From positions 1,240,001 through 1,304,000 of the forward strand of contig JAGYXB010000135.1 of the NCBI GenBank assembly GCA_022495005.1: 64,000 bases of DNA. The letters are read 5' to 3'. The stretch comes from Rhyacophila brunnea (taxonomy: Eukaryota; Arthropoda; Insecta; Trichoptera; Rhyacophilidae). Both the position numbers and the translations under genes were made by a program. The notes under the pieces are model-generated. The model had not been told where the DNA came from. It did not search any database and saw only the letters and a program-made list of their open reading frames with translations. This document shows, piece after piece, positions 38,061 through 49,740 of this stretch (its first letter is position 1; each line of letters begins with the position of its first letter).

Positions 38061-38306
38061 GCAGAGACTGCGCTAGATTGGCAACGTGCATAAAATGCTG
38101 GAGGAAATAGGTGGGTACCAGTAAAACGGGCTATGGACGGATCCCCGAGGGAAAGAGAAGACTTTGACGGCTAAAATTGAGGTGGGTGGACTGCGCCACA
38201 GAAGATTAAAGAATGCTTGGTCAAAGCATCTAGATTGTCCATGATCGAGAAAGTTTTTGAAGGAGGTCAAAACCCGCCAAGGTTTGTAGTAAAATATAAT
38301 ATGATG
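38061..38306 (+). pseudogene. RTE-like LINE, 3'-terminal fragment
   Basis: Read with frame breaks it gives MQRLR.IGNVHKM, then GLWTDPRGKEKTLTAKIEVG, then LKNAWSKHLDCP and FLKEVKTRQGL, the order seen at the C-terminus of non-LTR reverse transcriptases. It ends in an ATGATG run. ATGAATAT occurs just before (38053) and at the end (38307), a possible 8-bp target duplication that partly overlaps the microsatellite. The minus-strand ORF across it is a shadow. Confidence 0.75.
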
Positions 38307-38840
38307 ATGAATATAGAATGTTTCATTATTAAATATTGTGTACTATTTATTGAATACCATACGTAGTAAACTTTTGTGTGTTTAACAATTACGCTAAATA
38401 ACTATACAAATAATATTTGCATGACATTGAAATATTAAAAAAAATATATGTAAAGAAATAGATTGATTTTTTCATTTATGACTAAAACTTATTATTTGTC
38501 TCGCTTTATGTGACTACGCGGGTAGTTTAGTAGTACAGCACGAGAGATCCGGCAAAAAATTGTGCTTTATGTGAGCAATAGTATCTAACCCCGGCGACCG
38601 TACAACGAATAATTATTATTATAATATTTCTACTGCAAAAAAAATCATCTACTTGTGACACCGACGCGTTAAAATTTAAAACATATTATTCTACGTATAA
38701 AATATTTTTAAATAAAACATTAACACGCAAAAACGTTAAAACTACACTTTATATAGATACAAACGCTATATAAAGATCATGATATAGTATTTTTAATACC
38801 TTGATTGACAATATAAAATATGGTAGGCCATTGTAACGGA

Positions 38841-38889
38841 ATTTAACATATCACTATAATAGTATAATTATTATAGTGATATGTTAAAT
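38841..38889. repeat. Perfect 20-bp inverted repeat (hairpin)
   Basis: ATTTAACATATCACTATAAT at 38841-38860 pairs exactly with 38870-38889 across a 9-nt spacer. It lies 20 bp before a SINE head. It may be a MITE relic or a cruciform-forming palindrome. Confidence 0.75.
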
Positions 38890-38910
38890 AATAATTATAT
38901 ATAATAATTA

Positions 38911-39120
38911 TACACCCACGGTGGCCACGCGGCTTAAGCGTTGTACTATAACTCCGTGGGTCCCAGGATCGAATCCTGGTTCTGGTTACACATATGGTTT
39001 TTGTGTTTGTGGTTTTATGTGTTACAACAATTACTGTTACAAGTTGTTATAACGCCCTTTTGGGTTAGTAATCTTATTATTATGAATGACTAATAAATGC
39101 ATGCATCATACTACACTTTT
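38911..39120 (+). mobile_element. tRNA-derived SINE, family A head with a different body
   Basis: The head acacccacggtggccacgcgg leads to GGATCGAATCCTGG and ttctggttacacatatg, matching family A at 52298. A-box (GTGGCCACGCGGCTTAAGCG) and B-box words resemble tRNA-Leu/Ser. After about 38995 the body (tgtgttacaacaattactgttac...cgcccttttgggttagtaat) does not match the other copies, so it is a second subfamily or a chimera. The 3' end is approximate. Confidence 0.72.
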
Positions 39121-39836
39121 TTGCTAATGGACTCCTTCGGTCTTATCTTTCAAAACATGCCTCAGAAAAGTCAAGTAATATATCATTTCTATAAAGCAGG
39201 TCTTTTGTTTTGCAGAAATTTATAAAGTTATTCAAGAAGATAAATTGCATTTACCTGTTATCCGCGTCGCTTGATAGTTAGAGTGTTGAAATACTGAGGC
39301 GAATGTTAGTTAACCGAAATACCCAACTCAACAAAGGGGCAAAATCGCAAACAAAATAAAGCCTCAAATATTTGTGTTTTTCTGCAAATTTTCCTACTAA
39401 CTAAAATTGCGGCTAGACATGTTTTTCTTGTATTGTTTCACTATTTTTGAAAAGAACTCGAATATCCACTTAATCAATTTTACTTTACTGACTAGTTGCT
39501 GCTATATAACTTAATAATATACCTACCCAATCGTCATATAATATAAATTATCCAAAATAATAGGTGCCCGCCTATTAACTTCAACTAAATTGACCCTACT
39601 TCTCAAATAAGCCCGTAACTGGCTTCTGAAGGTTTTATAACGAGAAGTTAGCTGCAATAATTTAACTAACATTAATAATAATGTTATTTTTAACTACTTT
39701 ATGAGACAAAATGATCTGCCAGTAAGCCGTTTCTGAGAAAGGCTCACGGAACCTCCGCCATAATAGTTTCAGGTAAATAATAAAGCAGGCGATGATCAAT
39801 AGGGAGTGACGATAAGATATTGTCACTTGCCGATCA

Positions 39837-41384
39837 TATCGACTGTAAAAAGGAAAAAGGGCGTAATCCACACAAAGCAAATTTTACAGGAGGGGCAAAA
39901 AACGTTTTTTCAATGATTTTCTGTCAAAATCAAAATGAAAAATATACACAGACTTAAAGTGCATAATGATTAATAATGTGGTGTATTATTTTCCCAATCT
40001 GACATTAATTACGTAAGTTATTAGAGAAAAACCGATAAAAATGATGGTAACATCCTTTTTCCTTACCAATTTCAAATGTCGTATTCATAAAATACAGTGG
40101 ACTTACGCAGCAAATAGCCTTTTTTCACACTTATTTTTAATTAAATTCTTGGGAATGTATTTCTTTATAGTGTTTCACTAGGTGTTTATTTAATATTTTT
40201 TCATTTCCTATAGTTTAATTATATAAAGTTTAAGATTAGAACAATCATAATTTATTATTTTCAGAAAAAAAAGTATTTTATTAAACCATAAATGACACAT
40301 AATCATTACATAATAGTAATAATGATAATAGTAAATATAGCAAATATTTTATTATATATAGATAGACATAGTATATTGATTCAAGCTAATCTTAGTTATT
40401 TACAATAATTATAACAAATAACCAATATTTGCGGATGTATTTGGTTCTTGACAATCACTTGTCACTTTGATCAGTGGCTCCTGACAACAAATTAAAACAA
40501 AACGCATTTTACTCGAGATTTATGTTATTACTATAAATAATACGGTGCATAATTATAATTTTTGTCCATTACAATGATTTTAATCGTAAATATAAGCGTA
40601 CATAGGACCAAATTCAGTTTAGAATTGTGTTTGACATGTCACATAACCTATAAACCGCACGGCGGTGTTTGAAGTAAATATAGCAAATATTTTATTAATT
40701 TTATCATCTAATATGAACAAGAGATCATTAACCAATGATTAAGACACAATATAAGTTGTAACATAATGTTTTATAACAATTTACAGAGAATTAACGATGA
40801 CGCTTCACTTGTGCGGCATAACAATTTCAAGGCGTAATTTTAAGGTCTTACCATTTTTCTTTGTGTTGTTTATTCCATCCATGTTAACACCACACATTTT
40901 AAGAATATTTTATCTTCTTTCTATTGCCATTTTCACTGGATTAGTATACTTTAAATGAATTTTAATGGAGAGAGTGTCGAAAAACGTGTTGGACTGTCAA
41001 ACGAGCGAGCGAAACTATTAGGTGGCTTAATCTTCATTATGGTTCATACCTGAGCCAGCCGGCCGTCAGCGTTTAGTAAAACTGCCATTATCCTCATACA
41101 TTTACGGATTAAGTTTCTTACCGCCCTTTTCCTTACCACAAAAGATTGCTTAAACGACTTATAATGTCATTGACGTGGTTTGAGCCCCTTTTCCTGGACG
41201 TAAAATTCACACGCCCTTCATTTCTAAAAACTAAAAGCTAAATTTTCATAATAATTCGTCATTTGCAGCTTAAATCCTTTGGGCATATCATGTATTGAGT
41301 TTAATACTTTGCTAATAACAAATAAAACCCACTTTGCAAAAACTGAGGCTTACGCCCCTTTTCCTTTCCACAGTCGATATGGAA
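39837..41384. repeat. Segment bounded by inverted repeats with a recurring GGAAAAGGGGCG motif
   Basis: The left edge atatcgactgtaaaaaggaaaaagggcgtaa is answered in inverse at 41353-41384 (ttacgccccttttccttt...cacagtcgatat). Three more inverse or related copies of the motif lie inside, near 40068, 41119 and 41184. No transposase frame is seen. It could be an old DNA transposon with sub-terminal repeats, or a diverged repeat cluster. Confidence 0.4.
40331..40697. repeat. Direct repeat pair of 24 bp
   Basis: The 24-bp word beginning GTAAATATAGCAAATATTTT occurs at 40331-40354 and exactly again at 40674-40697. The roughly 320 bp between them has no recognised content. It may be a long target duplication around an unidentified insert. 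Confidence 0.5.
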
Positions 41385-41599
41385 TACAGGTAAAGGGCAG
41401 TCAGATCCGGCCTATTACCGGAGACGTTGGACTAACGTTAACGCTTGTCTAGTTATATGAACCTACTTACATATTGTTAACTGTCACTTATACCTTTTCT
41501 GTAATCGTCATCTACTAATAATAATCAATACTTTCAAGACGCATAGCAGCAATTTTTAGAGGGTCAAGAACTTTGTTTACCTGGAGTCCTCTATTAATA

Positions 41600-42185
41600 G
41601 TGAGAGTAAACTAGACATCGAAATTAAAAGAAGATTTGTGCTAGGTAACAAATATCGCTTCGGTGTAATGAAAATCCTACACTCCAGAGAATTAAACCGA
41701 CACTTGAAGTTGAAATGCATATTCTGAAATACAAATAAAATTGGTTGTCATGTATGACTCATGGTCCTGATGCATGACTAAAAGCATATGAAGAGCAATT
41801 GAGTTTTTAAGCAAAGCATGATTCGTAGTATATTCGGACCCATCAATGACACGTCATAGGTAAGGTGGAGACAAATATACAATTATATGCCATACAGGGG
41901 TTCATTCATTTTATAGTCCATAAATTTGGTCCGCCTTAAATGACTAGGTCATGGACATAGGATGAACGAGTCATGCATGATAAAAAAACTTACATTTGGG
42001 TAGCCGGAAGGCAAACAAAGACCTGGTCGATCTCGTACAAGATAGAGGGATAGTTTTAAGTTGGATCTGAAGGCCTTTTAGCTTCTTAAATTTGAGGGAA
42101 GTGGCTCTAGGCAGACATGGATGGAGGCAGACGCTGGAGAAGGTCAAGACCCACACAACATCGTAGCGTCAGGAAAAAGAAGATA
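41600..42185 (+). pseudogene. RTE-like LINE, degraded reverse-transcriptase C-terminal region
   Basis: One frame gives DIEIKRRFVLGNKYRFGVMK, resembling the conserved segment before the RT thumb in RTE-type proteins. Later frames give traces up to VALGRHGWRQTLEKVKTHTT just before the 3' end, the usual last block. Many stops and frameshifts occur. The 3' end is a short AAAAAGAAGA run. The minus ORF across 41971-42156 is a shadow. Confidence 0.7.
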
Positions 42186-42189
42186 AAAT

Positions 42190-42885
42190 ATAAATCGTTA
42201 ATCGGACTCGATATTTTTAGTCTCAATGCTACATAATTTGTCATAAAAAGACGGTGGGTAAATTTAGGTAATAGCAAGAAAGAATAATGATCTTTAAAGG
42301 TTTTATAACGGATTCAAAAATAAGTGGTTTTTTGTCATTTTATTGTAAATATGTATTTCTTTTACATACGACACGAAAAAACAAAGAAAGTAGCTTATCG
42401 TATTAGCAATTAAACAAAAAATAACATAATAAGATGAGTAAATATTAAAAAAAAACTATTAGCATAAAAGAACATCCAGTAATAAACAATACTAAATAAG
42501 CTGCAGTATTTCAAGAGTTTTATAAAACATGACAATCTAAACAAGTATTATATATTTATATGTAAAGCGATTAAACTGTAGACAAATATTGTCACCCAAA
42601 AATCTATTTCTCTATTCAATCAAATCGATTCAGATATTGATAATATATTCCACTTACGTAGGATAAGTTTAAGTAGACGTTGTTTTATAAATTCTTAAAT
42701 TATTTAGTGTGCATCCATGTACATAGTTCTCATATTAAATTTCTTTCTATTTTTTTTAAATACCTTTTTACCAATATTACTTTTTTTGTTCCAAATAATA
42801 TTATGAACATCTTGAATTTGTAATAAATGTTATATTCACTGAACGTAAAATAAATAAATATGAATCGAATTGAATTACCGATTGC
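42190..42885. other. AT-rich non-coding stretch, nothing recognised
   Basis: No reading frame or repeat copy identified. Confidence 0.5.
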
Positions 42886-43045
42886 TGGTAATGTGTGCAC
42901 TATAATGGAACGAACAACTGCCGCTCCCGAATTTTATTGTAAGTATATTATATTCTATGAATACTTCTAATAAAGGAGTTTTATTACATACTTTAAAAAT
43001 ATGTAATAGGTAATAATAAACAAGTAAGATTAATGTCGGTGAAAA
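42886..43045. repeat. Direct repeat flanking a LINE fragment, left copy (about 160 bp)
   Basis: It begins ggtaatgtgtgcactataat and runs to gattaatgtcggtgaaaa. It is nearly identical to 43332-43489 apart from about half a dozen substitutions and a few short indels. Confidence 0.9.
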
Positions 43046-43331
43046 AGGTGAGATCCCCTTGTAGTCTCACACGTGAAAGTAGGGCGACTTCATTTGGCAG
43101 GCCATGTGTAAAGGATGGAAGACACCCAGCCACCAAAGAGGCTTCTCTTCAACAGACCAGAAGGGAAAAGGAGGGTCAGGAGACCTAGACTGCAGTGGCT
43201 GGACTATATAGAAAGAGACACAGCATCCCTGAGACTGAGGCGGTGGAGGGAGCTTGCGGCAGACAGAGGGGAGTGGAGACGTTTCCTGGAGGCGGCCAAG
43301 ACCCACATTGAGTTGTACTGCCGATGATGAT
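43046..43331 (+). pseudogene. RTE-like LINE 3' fragment between long direct repeats
   Basis: Frame: VGRLHLAGHV, a stop, RMEDTQPPKRLLFNRPEGKR, then RRPRLQWLDYIERD and WRRFLEAAKTHIE, ending shortly before a GATGATGATGG run. This is the closing part of a non-LTR reverse-transcriptase protein, from the AGHV block onward, with one in-frame stop. It lies exactly between the two copies of the approximately 158-bp repeat. The minus-strand ORFs over it are shadows. Confidence 0.88.
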
Positions 43332-43489
43332 GGTAATGTGTGCACTATAATGGAATGAACAACTGCCGCTCACGAATTTTGTTGTATATTATTATATTAT
43401 TCTATGAATATTTCTAATAAAGGAGTTTTATTACATACTTTAAAAATATGTAATAATAATAAAAAAGTAAGATTAATGTCGATTAAAAG
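43332..43489. repeat. Direct repeat flanking a LINE fragment, right copy (about 158 bp)
   Basis: Same sequence as the left copy, from ggtaatgtgtgcactataat to gattaatgtcgattaaaa. After it the similarity stops. Confidence 0.9.
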
Positions 43490-45319
43490 TATGCAATCAC
43501 AAATTGGCATTTACAACCCGTTCATTCAATATTTTAATGCCGCAATAAAATAATAATTTTATGAAGCCTTACTATGCCGAGAATTTGAGCGAAAATTCGA
43601 CCTACAAAATTAACATATTATAGCCCGGCTCGACCTTCCTATCAAAGTCAACACATTGCGTGAACCTCTGGTGCCTTCATTTGTAATATCCTTAGCCAAG
43701 TTTTGTAAGCACACGGTCGCGAATGCTCTCTACAAATTAAAACGAATAAGAATTTTGTTAACTCATGACCTCTTGGCAAACTCATAACATTTTTGCCGAA
43801 ATTAAGCTTATCACTTATTCAGTGGTTTTTTTGAAATATTTTATTTGTTCTGTTAAAATAAAGATAGCTTGGATTGGTTTGAAATTTAACCCAAACATTA
43901 TCCCGTATATATTCCATTATATTTTCTCATTTTATACCATATATATATTTATGATAAAATATACTACATATCCACTCACTCTTGCGTAGCATTGTATAAC
44001 CGGCATATTTACATTTTGTCAGCTTTTCAACTTCTTTTACAATGACTTACTGGTAGATACTTGGAATAATCAATTGTTTTTGCAATATTTTTGCATTATG
44101 CCAAATAGATAGGCAATAGTAGTGTTTTTTTTTTATATTTTGACTTTTTTCCATATTTCGTATTATGCATTATATGTACCTACATGAGAACCTTTGGACA
44201 CATTGGTTAAACATGCTTAATGCACAATGGCAGTTAACTTTAAAGAATAATTTATATTATCCATGACGCTGAGATATTCAAACTGTATTTTTTAAATTAC
44301 TTATGTAGATATTTGCGCACTTTTTGGGCAAAAGAATTTAAAAAAAAGTCTTATCCTGAAGTTATTTCATTTCAAGTCGAAAATAAAATAGTAACTACTG
44401 ACAAAAAAAATTGCTAGCTTTAAGAAATTAATAGCTAACGTGTCGTTCTCGTTTCTGGACGAATACAAAATTTCCATGAAAAATTCAATGAAACTGAAAA
44501 GTTTGATAATCACTGCATTACGCATTAATTTTAGTATTTATTAATTTACATCAAAAGCATTATTTGTATATGATAATGGAACTAACAAAAAAATGGGCAA
44601 TGTAAAATCTTTTATAATTTAATTCAGAAAAAATCACACAAATTTATCAAAAACAGAGTAAAATAAGTGGACCATTTTACACCCCATGGGAATACATACA
44701 ATAGTTTTACCGGTAAATCCTATTGTACGGTCGTTATCAGCCAACAATGAGTCTCGTTCTTTATCTGAAAGGCTTAACTATTCCGGTGAACAAAACCCAC
44801 CTTCATTTAGATTAACCGTTTCAGATTTCGAGCCAAGTTTTCGTTGGAAAAAGTCGCATTACATATCGGATATTATTACTATTTCGATTTGGATATTATA
44901 CTAGCACCCATTGTACGTATCTTTAAGTGAATATCAGAGATATAAGGTTATCTTGCCTATTGTTTGGATGATTAAATGTATTATCGAGGAATGTAGTGGG
45001 AAGATTTATCATTATCACGTATATTATTGAACAACGGTACATACACAGTAATACGTATAACAACATGTTATATTATTTTATATAAGTAACTAAAATAATA
45101 ACAATAAAAATCTGTAATTTAATTTAATTATCGTAATACTATTAAGCTCTATAATCCGATATGAATATTGCCATCCTTGAAACGGTTTCTCAAATATTCT
45201 ATATGAGAACCGGTTGTTAACCAGCATTTTAACATAATGTTACCTTTATATTATTCTGGTTCCAAATCCAAATATGTATTAAAAAACGAACATAATAAAA
45301 ATATTGTGTATTTTTCAGA
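43490..45319. other. Non-coding stretch
   Basis: AT-rich. The plus ORF at 44686-44904 (72 codons, locally richer in G+C) matches no family I know. Inferred intron. Confidence 0.4.
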
Positions 45320-45404
45320 CGCTTGGTTCGACCTCACGATCTATTAAAATCATAATCAGATTGCCTCAAAAGCAACCATTCTACCACTTCTCCATTACGA
45401 CCAC
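45320..45404 (-). mobile_element. tRNA-like SINE head or tRNA pseudogene
   Basis: The minus strand reads GGAGAAGTGGTAGAATGG (A box) and GTGAGGTCGAACC (B box), with a tRNA-like D-arm pattern but an over-long, A/T-rich centre. No functional cloverleaf was found. Confidence 0.5.
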
Positions 45405-46568
45405 ATATTAACGTTTACCACTTAGCAGAGCTATTCTAACATATTTAACCCAAAATCAATAAAAAATGTATGATATTATTTCGTATTCAGGCAGTTAATT
45501 ATCGCGTAAATTTAACTGTCAGGCGTGATATTTTTTTACACGGCCTCCCATAAGCGCGTTAACCGCGAGCTGTAAAATGTCGTAGCACAGTTGAATACGA
45601 CTTAACTGATACTGAATGCATTCGATTAGAATAACAGAATATAATAACGGAAACGTGTTACCGTGTTAATTATAATAATATATTATAATATATGATTCCG
45701 GTTTATTCTAAAGACTCTGTAGAAGCCAGTAGGAAAGTGAAACTGTCCCAATTTTAATAAAACTTTTTTTAAATATATATTATTTCAAAATAAGAATTCG
45801 TCCTGAAGTTATGTATTAATTGCAGCTAATTAACGTTTCCCACTCATTAGATAGGCAATTAATTATTGTTTTATAAATACGTCACCAATATGCAACTTAT
45901 TTTTATGTCAGGTTCTAATCGGAATTCACAATAATTATCGGAAAAAAATTTCAGAGCGCAAAACCTTATAAATAACAATTTAAATAATATAGATCCTTTG
46001 TCCTTTATGTGATTTTCAAACAGTATTTGTTTCAACAGTTTAAATAATAAAAATATACCCAGGAGATGGTTTATTATTTTTTGAAAATAAACATTGTATA
46101 GTTTTCAACAATCTTAACACCTTACTTTGTTGAGTTTATGCATCTCGAGCCTTGCGTAATTTGAAAACCGAATCGTTTCAGTTTTTTTTCATTTCAATCT
46201 TAAAAAAAATATTTTTATTATAAAATATCTATGTAATTAAATACAAATTGTCACATATTCATATTATATTATGAGAGATGATTTATATATATACCAATAA
46301 TACTTAAATGAGATTACAATTATATTATGATGATTACACAAAAATTTAACATTTCGTTCTTTCAGTGTATATCCAAAGCAAGAACCTTATAAAACTGAGC
46401 TAATGGTTATCGACTATTTCTCCTAAAAAAATCTCTTAAAAAACTACTTAACGATATAGTCAATGTCGACATCTAATCGGGGAGTCAATTTTGACGATTG
46501 TAATGCATTATATTGCTGATAAGAAAATTGAATTTCGACAATATGAAAATTATTTTTAAAAATATAAT
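45405..46568. other. Non-coding stretch
   Basis: AT-rich with a G+C-richer patch at 45530-45600. No gene or repeat recognised. Confidence 0.45.
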
Positions 46569-46576
46569 ATATCAAG

Positions 46577-47153
46577 GGCAGCAGGTGTCCAATGTCCATA
46601 GACGGAAACATGCACGATGAAATTGCTCGAAGAACAAAGCTGGGATGGAGTGCTTTCGGACGTCTGAATAGTATCTTCAAAAGTGACCTACCACTGTGTC
46701 TTAAGCGTAGGGGGTTCGACCAATGTGTGCTACCCGTGCTCACGTATGGCTGCGAGACATAGATTCTCGACACGAGAGATGTCCACAGGCTAAGAGTCGC
46801 ACAGCGAGGCATGGAGAGTGTATGTTGGGCATCACGCGAAAGGACCGCTAGAGAAACGAATGGGTTAGGAAGCAGACATGAGTACGCGATGTAATAGACA
46901 TTTCCAAACAGCTGAAATGGAAATGGGCGGGGCACATTGCTCGCCGAAAGGACGGCCGCTGGTCAAATGCCGTCATCCAGTGGTACCCAAGGGGCACAAA
47001 ACGGCCACAGGGTCGCCCTAAAAGCCGCTGGATTGACGAACTGGTAAAGTTGGGCGGAAATACGTGGCAGCGAACGACACAGGATCGAGAGAGTTGGAAG
47101 AAGCTTGGGGAGGCCTTCATCCAGCAGTGGATTGACCCCGGCTGATGATGATG
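46577..47153 (+). pseudogene. RTE-like LINE, 577-bp 5'-truncated 3' end
   Basis: Frames in order: IARRTKLGWSAFGRLNSIFK, VLPVLTYGCET, LKWKWAGHIARRKDGRWSNA, GTKRPQGRPKSRWIDELVKL and QDRESWKKLGEAFIQQWIDP. This is a clear C-terminal reverse-transcriptase region of a non-LTR element with stops and frameshifts. It ends in a GATGATGATGAT run. ATATCAAG at 46569-46576 and 47154-47161 is a likely 8-bp target duplication. The long minus-strand frames here (46444-47175) are shadows. Confidence 0.9.
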
Positions 47154-47235
47154 ATATCAAGACACGTATTACCATAATAATACTAATATCAGATATTTAT
47201 AATTGTTAGAATACATGTCATATTGTGACCTTGTT

Positions 47236-47649
47236 TCACACAGAGGTTCGCGTATAATTAATAATTATTTTGACGCTGTGCTTTCTCGATTGCTTGAATA
47301 ATTTTCTTATTCGAAAATTCAATGAACACTGCCAAACGTATAAATCATAATTAATTCTGAAAAGCGTATCACTCCGAAAGTTGAAAACAAAGCGCCGATT
47401 ATTTTTTATCGACAATGCCGTACATTTATTTATATTCAAAACAATAACCCTCTCACGGGAGTAGTACCCATTTATACAAATAAAAGTTTGAATCCCAGAG
47501 CGGGTCGCAAGTTTGTTCTCGGGACAATAGACCTTCCAGCCCGCTCGTAAAACTTCCGGCTGCGTCTCACCCTTTTCACCCTTAACCCGCCCACTCACCT
47601 CCCTTAGGCAGTCTCTACCACCTCCGAAGCTACAAACAGCACTAGACAC
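47236..47649 (-). other. 137-codon open frame, unrecognised
   Basis: Open from a Met at 47649. The first 50 codons are G+C-richer (CSFGGGRDCLREVSGRVKG) and the rest AT-rich. I recognise no domain, and the change of composition inside the frame argues against one natural protein. It may cover a host exon or an old insert. Confidence 0.15.
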
Positions 47650-47986
47650 CTATCAGCGCAATCTAGATGATAATAAGTGCTGCTAAATCGATGACATGTA
47701 TTATGAGAAAATACGTATTTACTGATACCATCACACAAACTCATTTTTTATTTGCTAAATACATATATTAATTATTTTCCTTTAGGTTTATTCTGTACTC
47801 GCATTTGTATATAGTTATAAATATTTGTATAATACACATTGTGCATTATCGATGGGCTTTGCATATTTTACGTGTACCCATATATATCAAATTTGGTACA
47901 TTGATGAGCAGTAACAATAATAATAATTAATATAATGTTGTAAAATTTAGGAGAGTCTATTTCCCCAAAAATGGGTCCCCTGAGAG

Positions 47987-48200
47987 TAGAGTTGGGTATT
48001 TCCCGAGAAAATCTCAATTGTCCACTATTTTCATATAGAAAATCATTTTTTTTTCAAATAATATTTGATAATAAAGAAATCCCTAATCCCGAAGAAAGAT
48101 TCTCGAGATCCGGGATTTCCCGAAATGTTAAAAATTACAATTCTCGAGATTCGGGAATGAAAATCAAAAATTTCTCGAGAATTCCCGAAACCCAACTCTC
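47987..48200. mobile_element. hAT-type MITE (214 bp) with CTCGAGA repeats
   Basis: The ends TAGAGTTGGGTATTTCCCGA and CGGGTTTC-type inverse (tcccgaaacccaactctc) form terminal inverted repeats. The flanks cctgagag and cctttgag agree in six of eight bases. The interior repeats TTCTCGAGA and CGGGA words. The 78-codon ORF across it is chance. Confidence 0.72.
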
Positions 48201-48482
48201 CCTTTGAGTATTGTGGAATTTTCGATACCTAGATTCATAATTAAATATAAACACCATAACTACATATCACATTGAGACTGAAGCAATAATTATTAGCAAA
48301 GAAAGTCCTCTCATCTATGCCAATGACGATTTTTTTGACCATGTTCGATCTTAAGAAGATCATAATAACGGAATTCGACAGTATGGAGGTTGTATCAATA
48401 GATTTCATTTTTTTACAAGAATATTCTTAAGTCCATACTCTGGGTCCAAATAGACATTGCATAAAATAACTTTATTTTTTTC

Positions 48483-48555
48483 CAAACCTGGGACTCGAAT
48501 CCGGGACCTACGATATGTATAAGCCGATACACTACTGCTTGACCATAGTTTGCGT
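48483..48555 (-). mobile_element. tRNA-like SINE head or tRNA pseudogene
   Basis: On the minus strand a GGATTCGAGTCCCAGG B box is strong, and ATGGTCAAGCAGTAGTG is a fair A box. Total length is close to a tRNA, but acceptor ends do not pair. Confidence 0.5.
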
Positions 48556-49740
48556 CACGTATGACGTATTTATAGCATATTTATCATTATTTAACATCGA
48601 CAATGATGTATTTGAATATTGGTTTAATTATTGTACCTATTTTGATTTAAAATACAAAGGTCGATCGCCAATAGTTGCTCAATTTGGAAAGTGCTTCAGA
48701 GAGTATTAAATGCCATTAGTTAAAATTTGTCACAATTAAGTATGACACATTTAGCATAGTGGTCTATGTGCATGGGCGCGATACCCGTTGGTTATAATAA
48801 TATATTTTCTCAGAAGTGTTTTTAAAATGTTGTATGTTCAATAGGCTTTCCTATTTAACATTGAAAGGAAATGTAAATACTTTAACACATCTGACTACTA
48901 CTAACAATTTTAAGTTTATTTAAATTCATTTACATTTTGTAACGTAATAATTATACTACCCCTGCTAGTTGATGTCTACTGTGGAATGTTTCTACTTATA
49001 TCATATTATTATGTATCTTAGAGGAGGTCTTCATCAATTAGTAATTGTACATATTAATTATGACCACTTGTGAAAACAATATTGTTAATGAAACCGAGTA
49101 CATATTACATTTTAATTACAATTAATATTCGGACAGCCCAAACATTGTAAAATAATACTATATTAGTAATTATAGAACAACTTTTGAAAATCATGTCTGA
49201 ATAATTTTATTTCCATACTTATTTGTGTCTATATAATAGACTTTTTTAATTGTATGATAAATTATGTTACATGTAAGCATTTTTGTATACAAAAAATATA
49301 TCAATGAAAATGATCAAACGTATAAAATTGTACTAAAGCTTTAGGTCAATGGTATTGGCTATTCATGCTTGATCCCTGCCTTTGCGGAAACTTTGAATGA
49401 AACGAGATAATCAATCATAAATAATAAATGCGATAGTAATACTTGCTTATCAAAATATGTCAGCAATTCTACGTTTAAACCTTGCCAAAAAAAAATATAT
49501 CTATATTTGATTCAGGTACTTATTAATGAATCAATTATTATTGAATACCATATCAAACATCATATATATTTTTTATAGATAATACACATTAGAGTGAAAG
49601 ATTAAAAGTGTATGAGTGATAATTTTAATCCATATTTTTCACGTCATGTTTTCATAAAAATAATGAAATTCTACTACAGTTTACAGATACACTTCAAACA
49701 AAAACTGCATTCATGAAACTAAAATAAATCTATACAAAGC
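48556..49740. other. AT-rich non-coding stretch, nothing recognised
   Basis: No coding frame, RNA gene or repeat copy identified. Confidence 0.5.

Noticed and set aside
43067..43373. Minus-strand frames of 92 and 62 codons
   Set aside because: Antisense to the LINE fragment at 43046-43331; no independent support.
46444..47175. Minus-strand frames of 163, 90 and 70 codons
   Set aside because: They are antisense shadows of the plus-strand RTE-like LINE fragment, whose reverse-transcriptase motifs are clear.
47971..48207. Plus-strand frame of 78 codons
   Set aside because: Lies across the TAGAGTTGGG hAT MITE and its CTCGAGA repeats.
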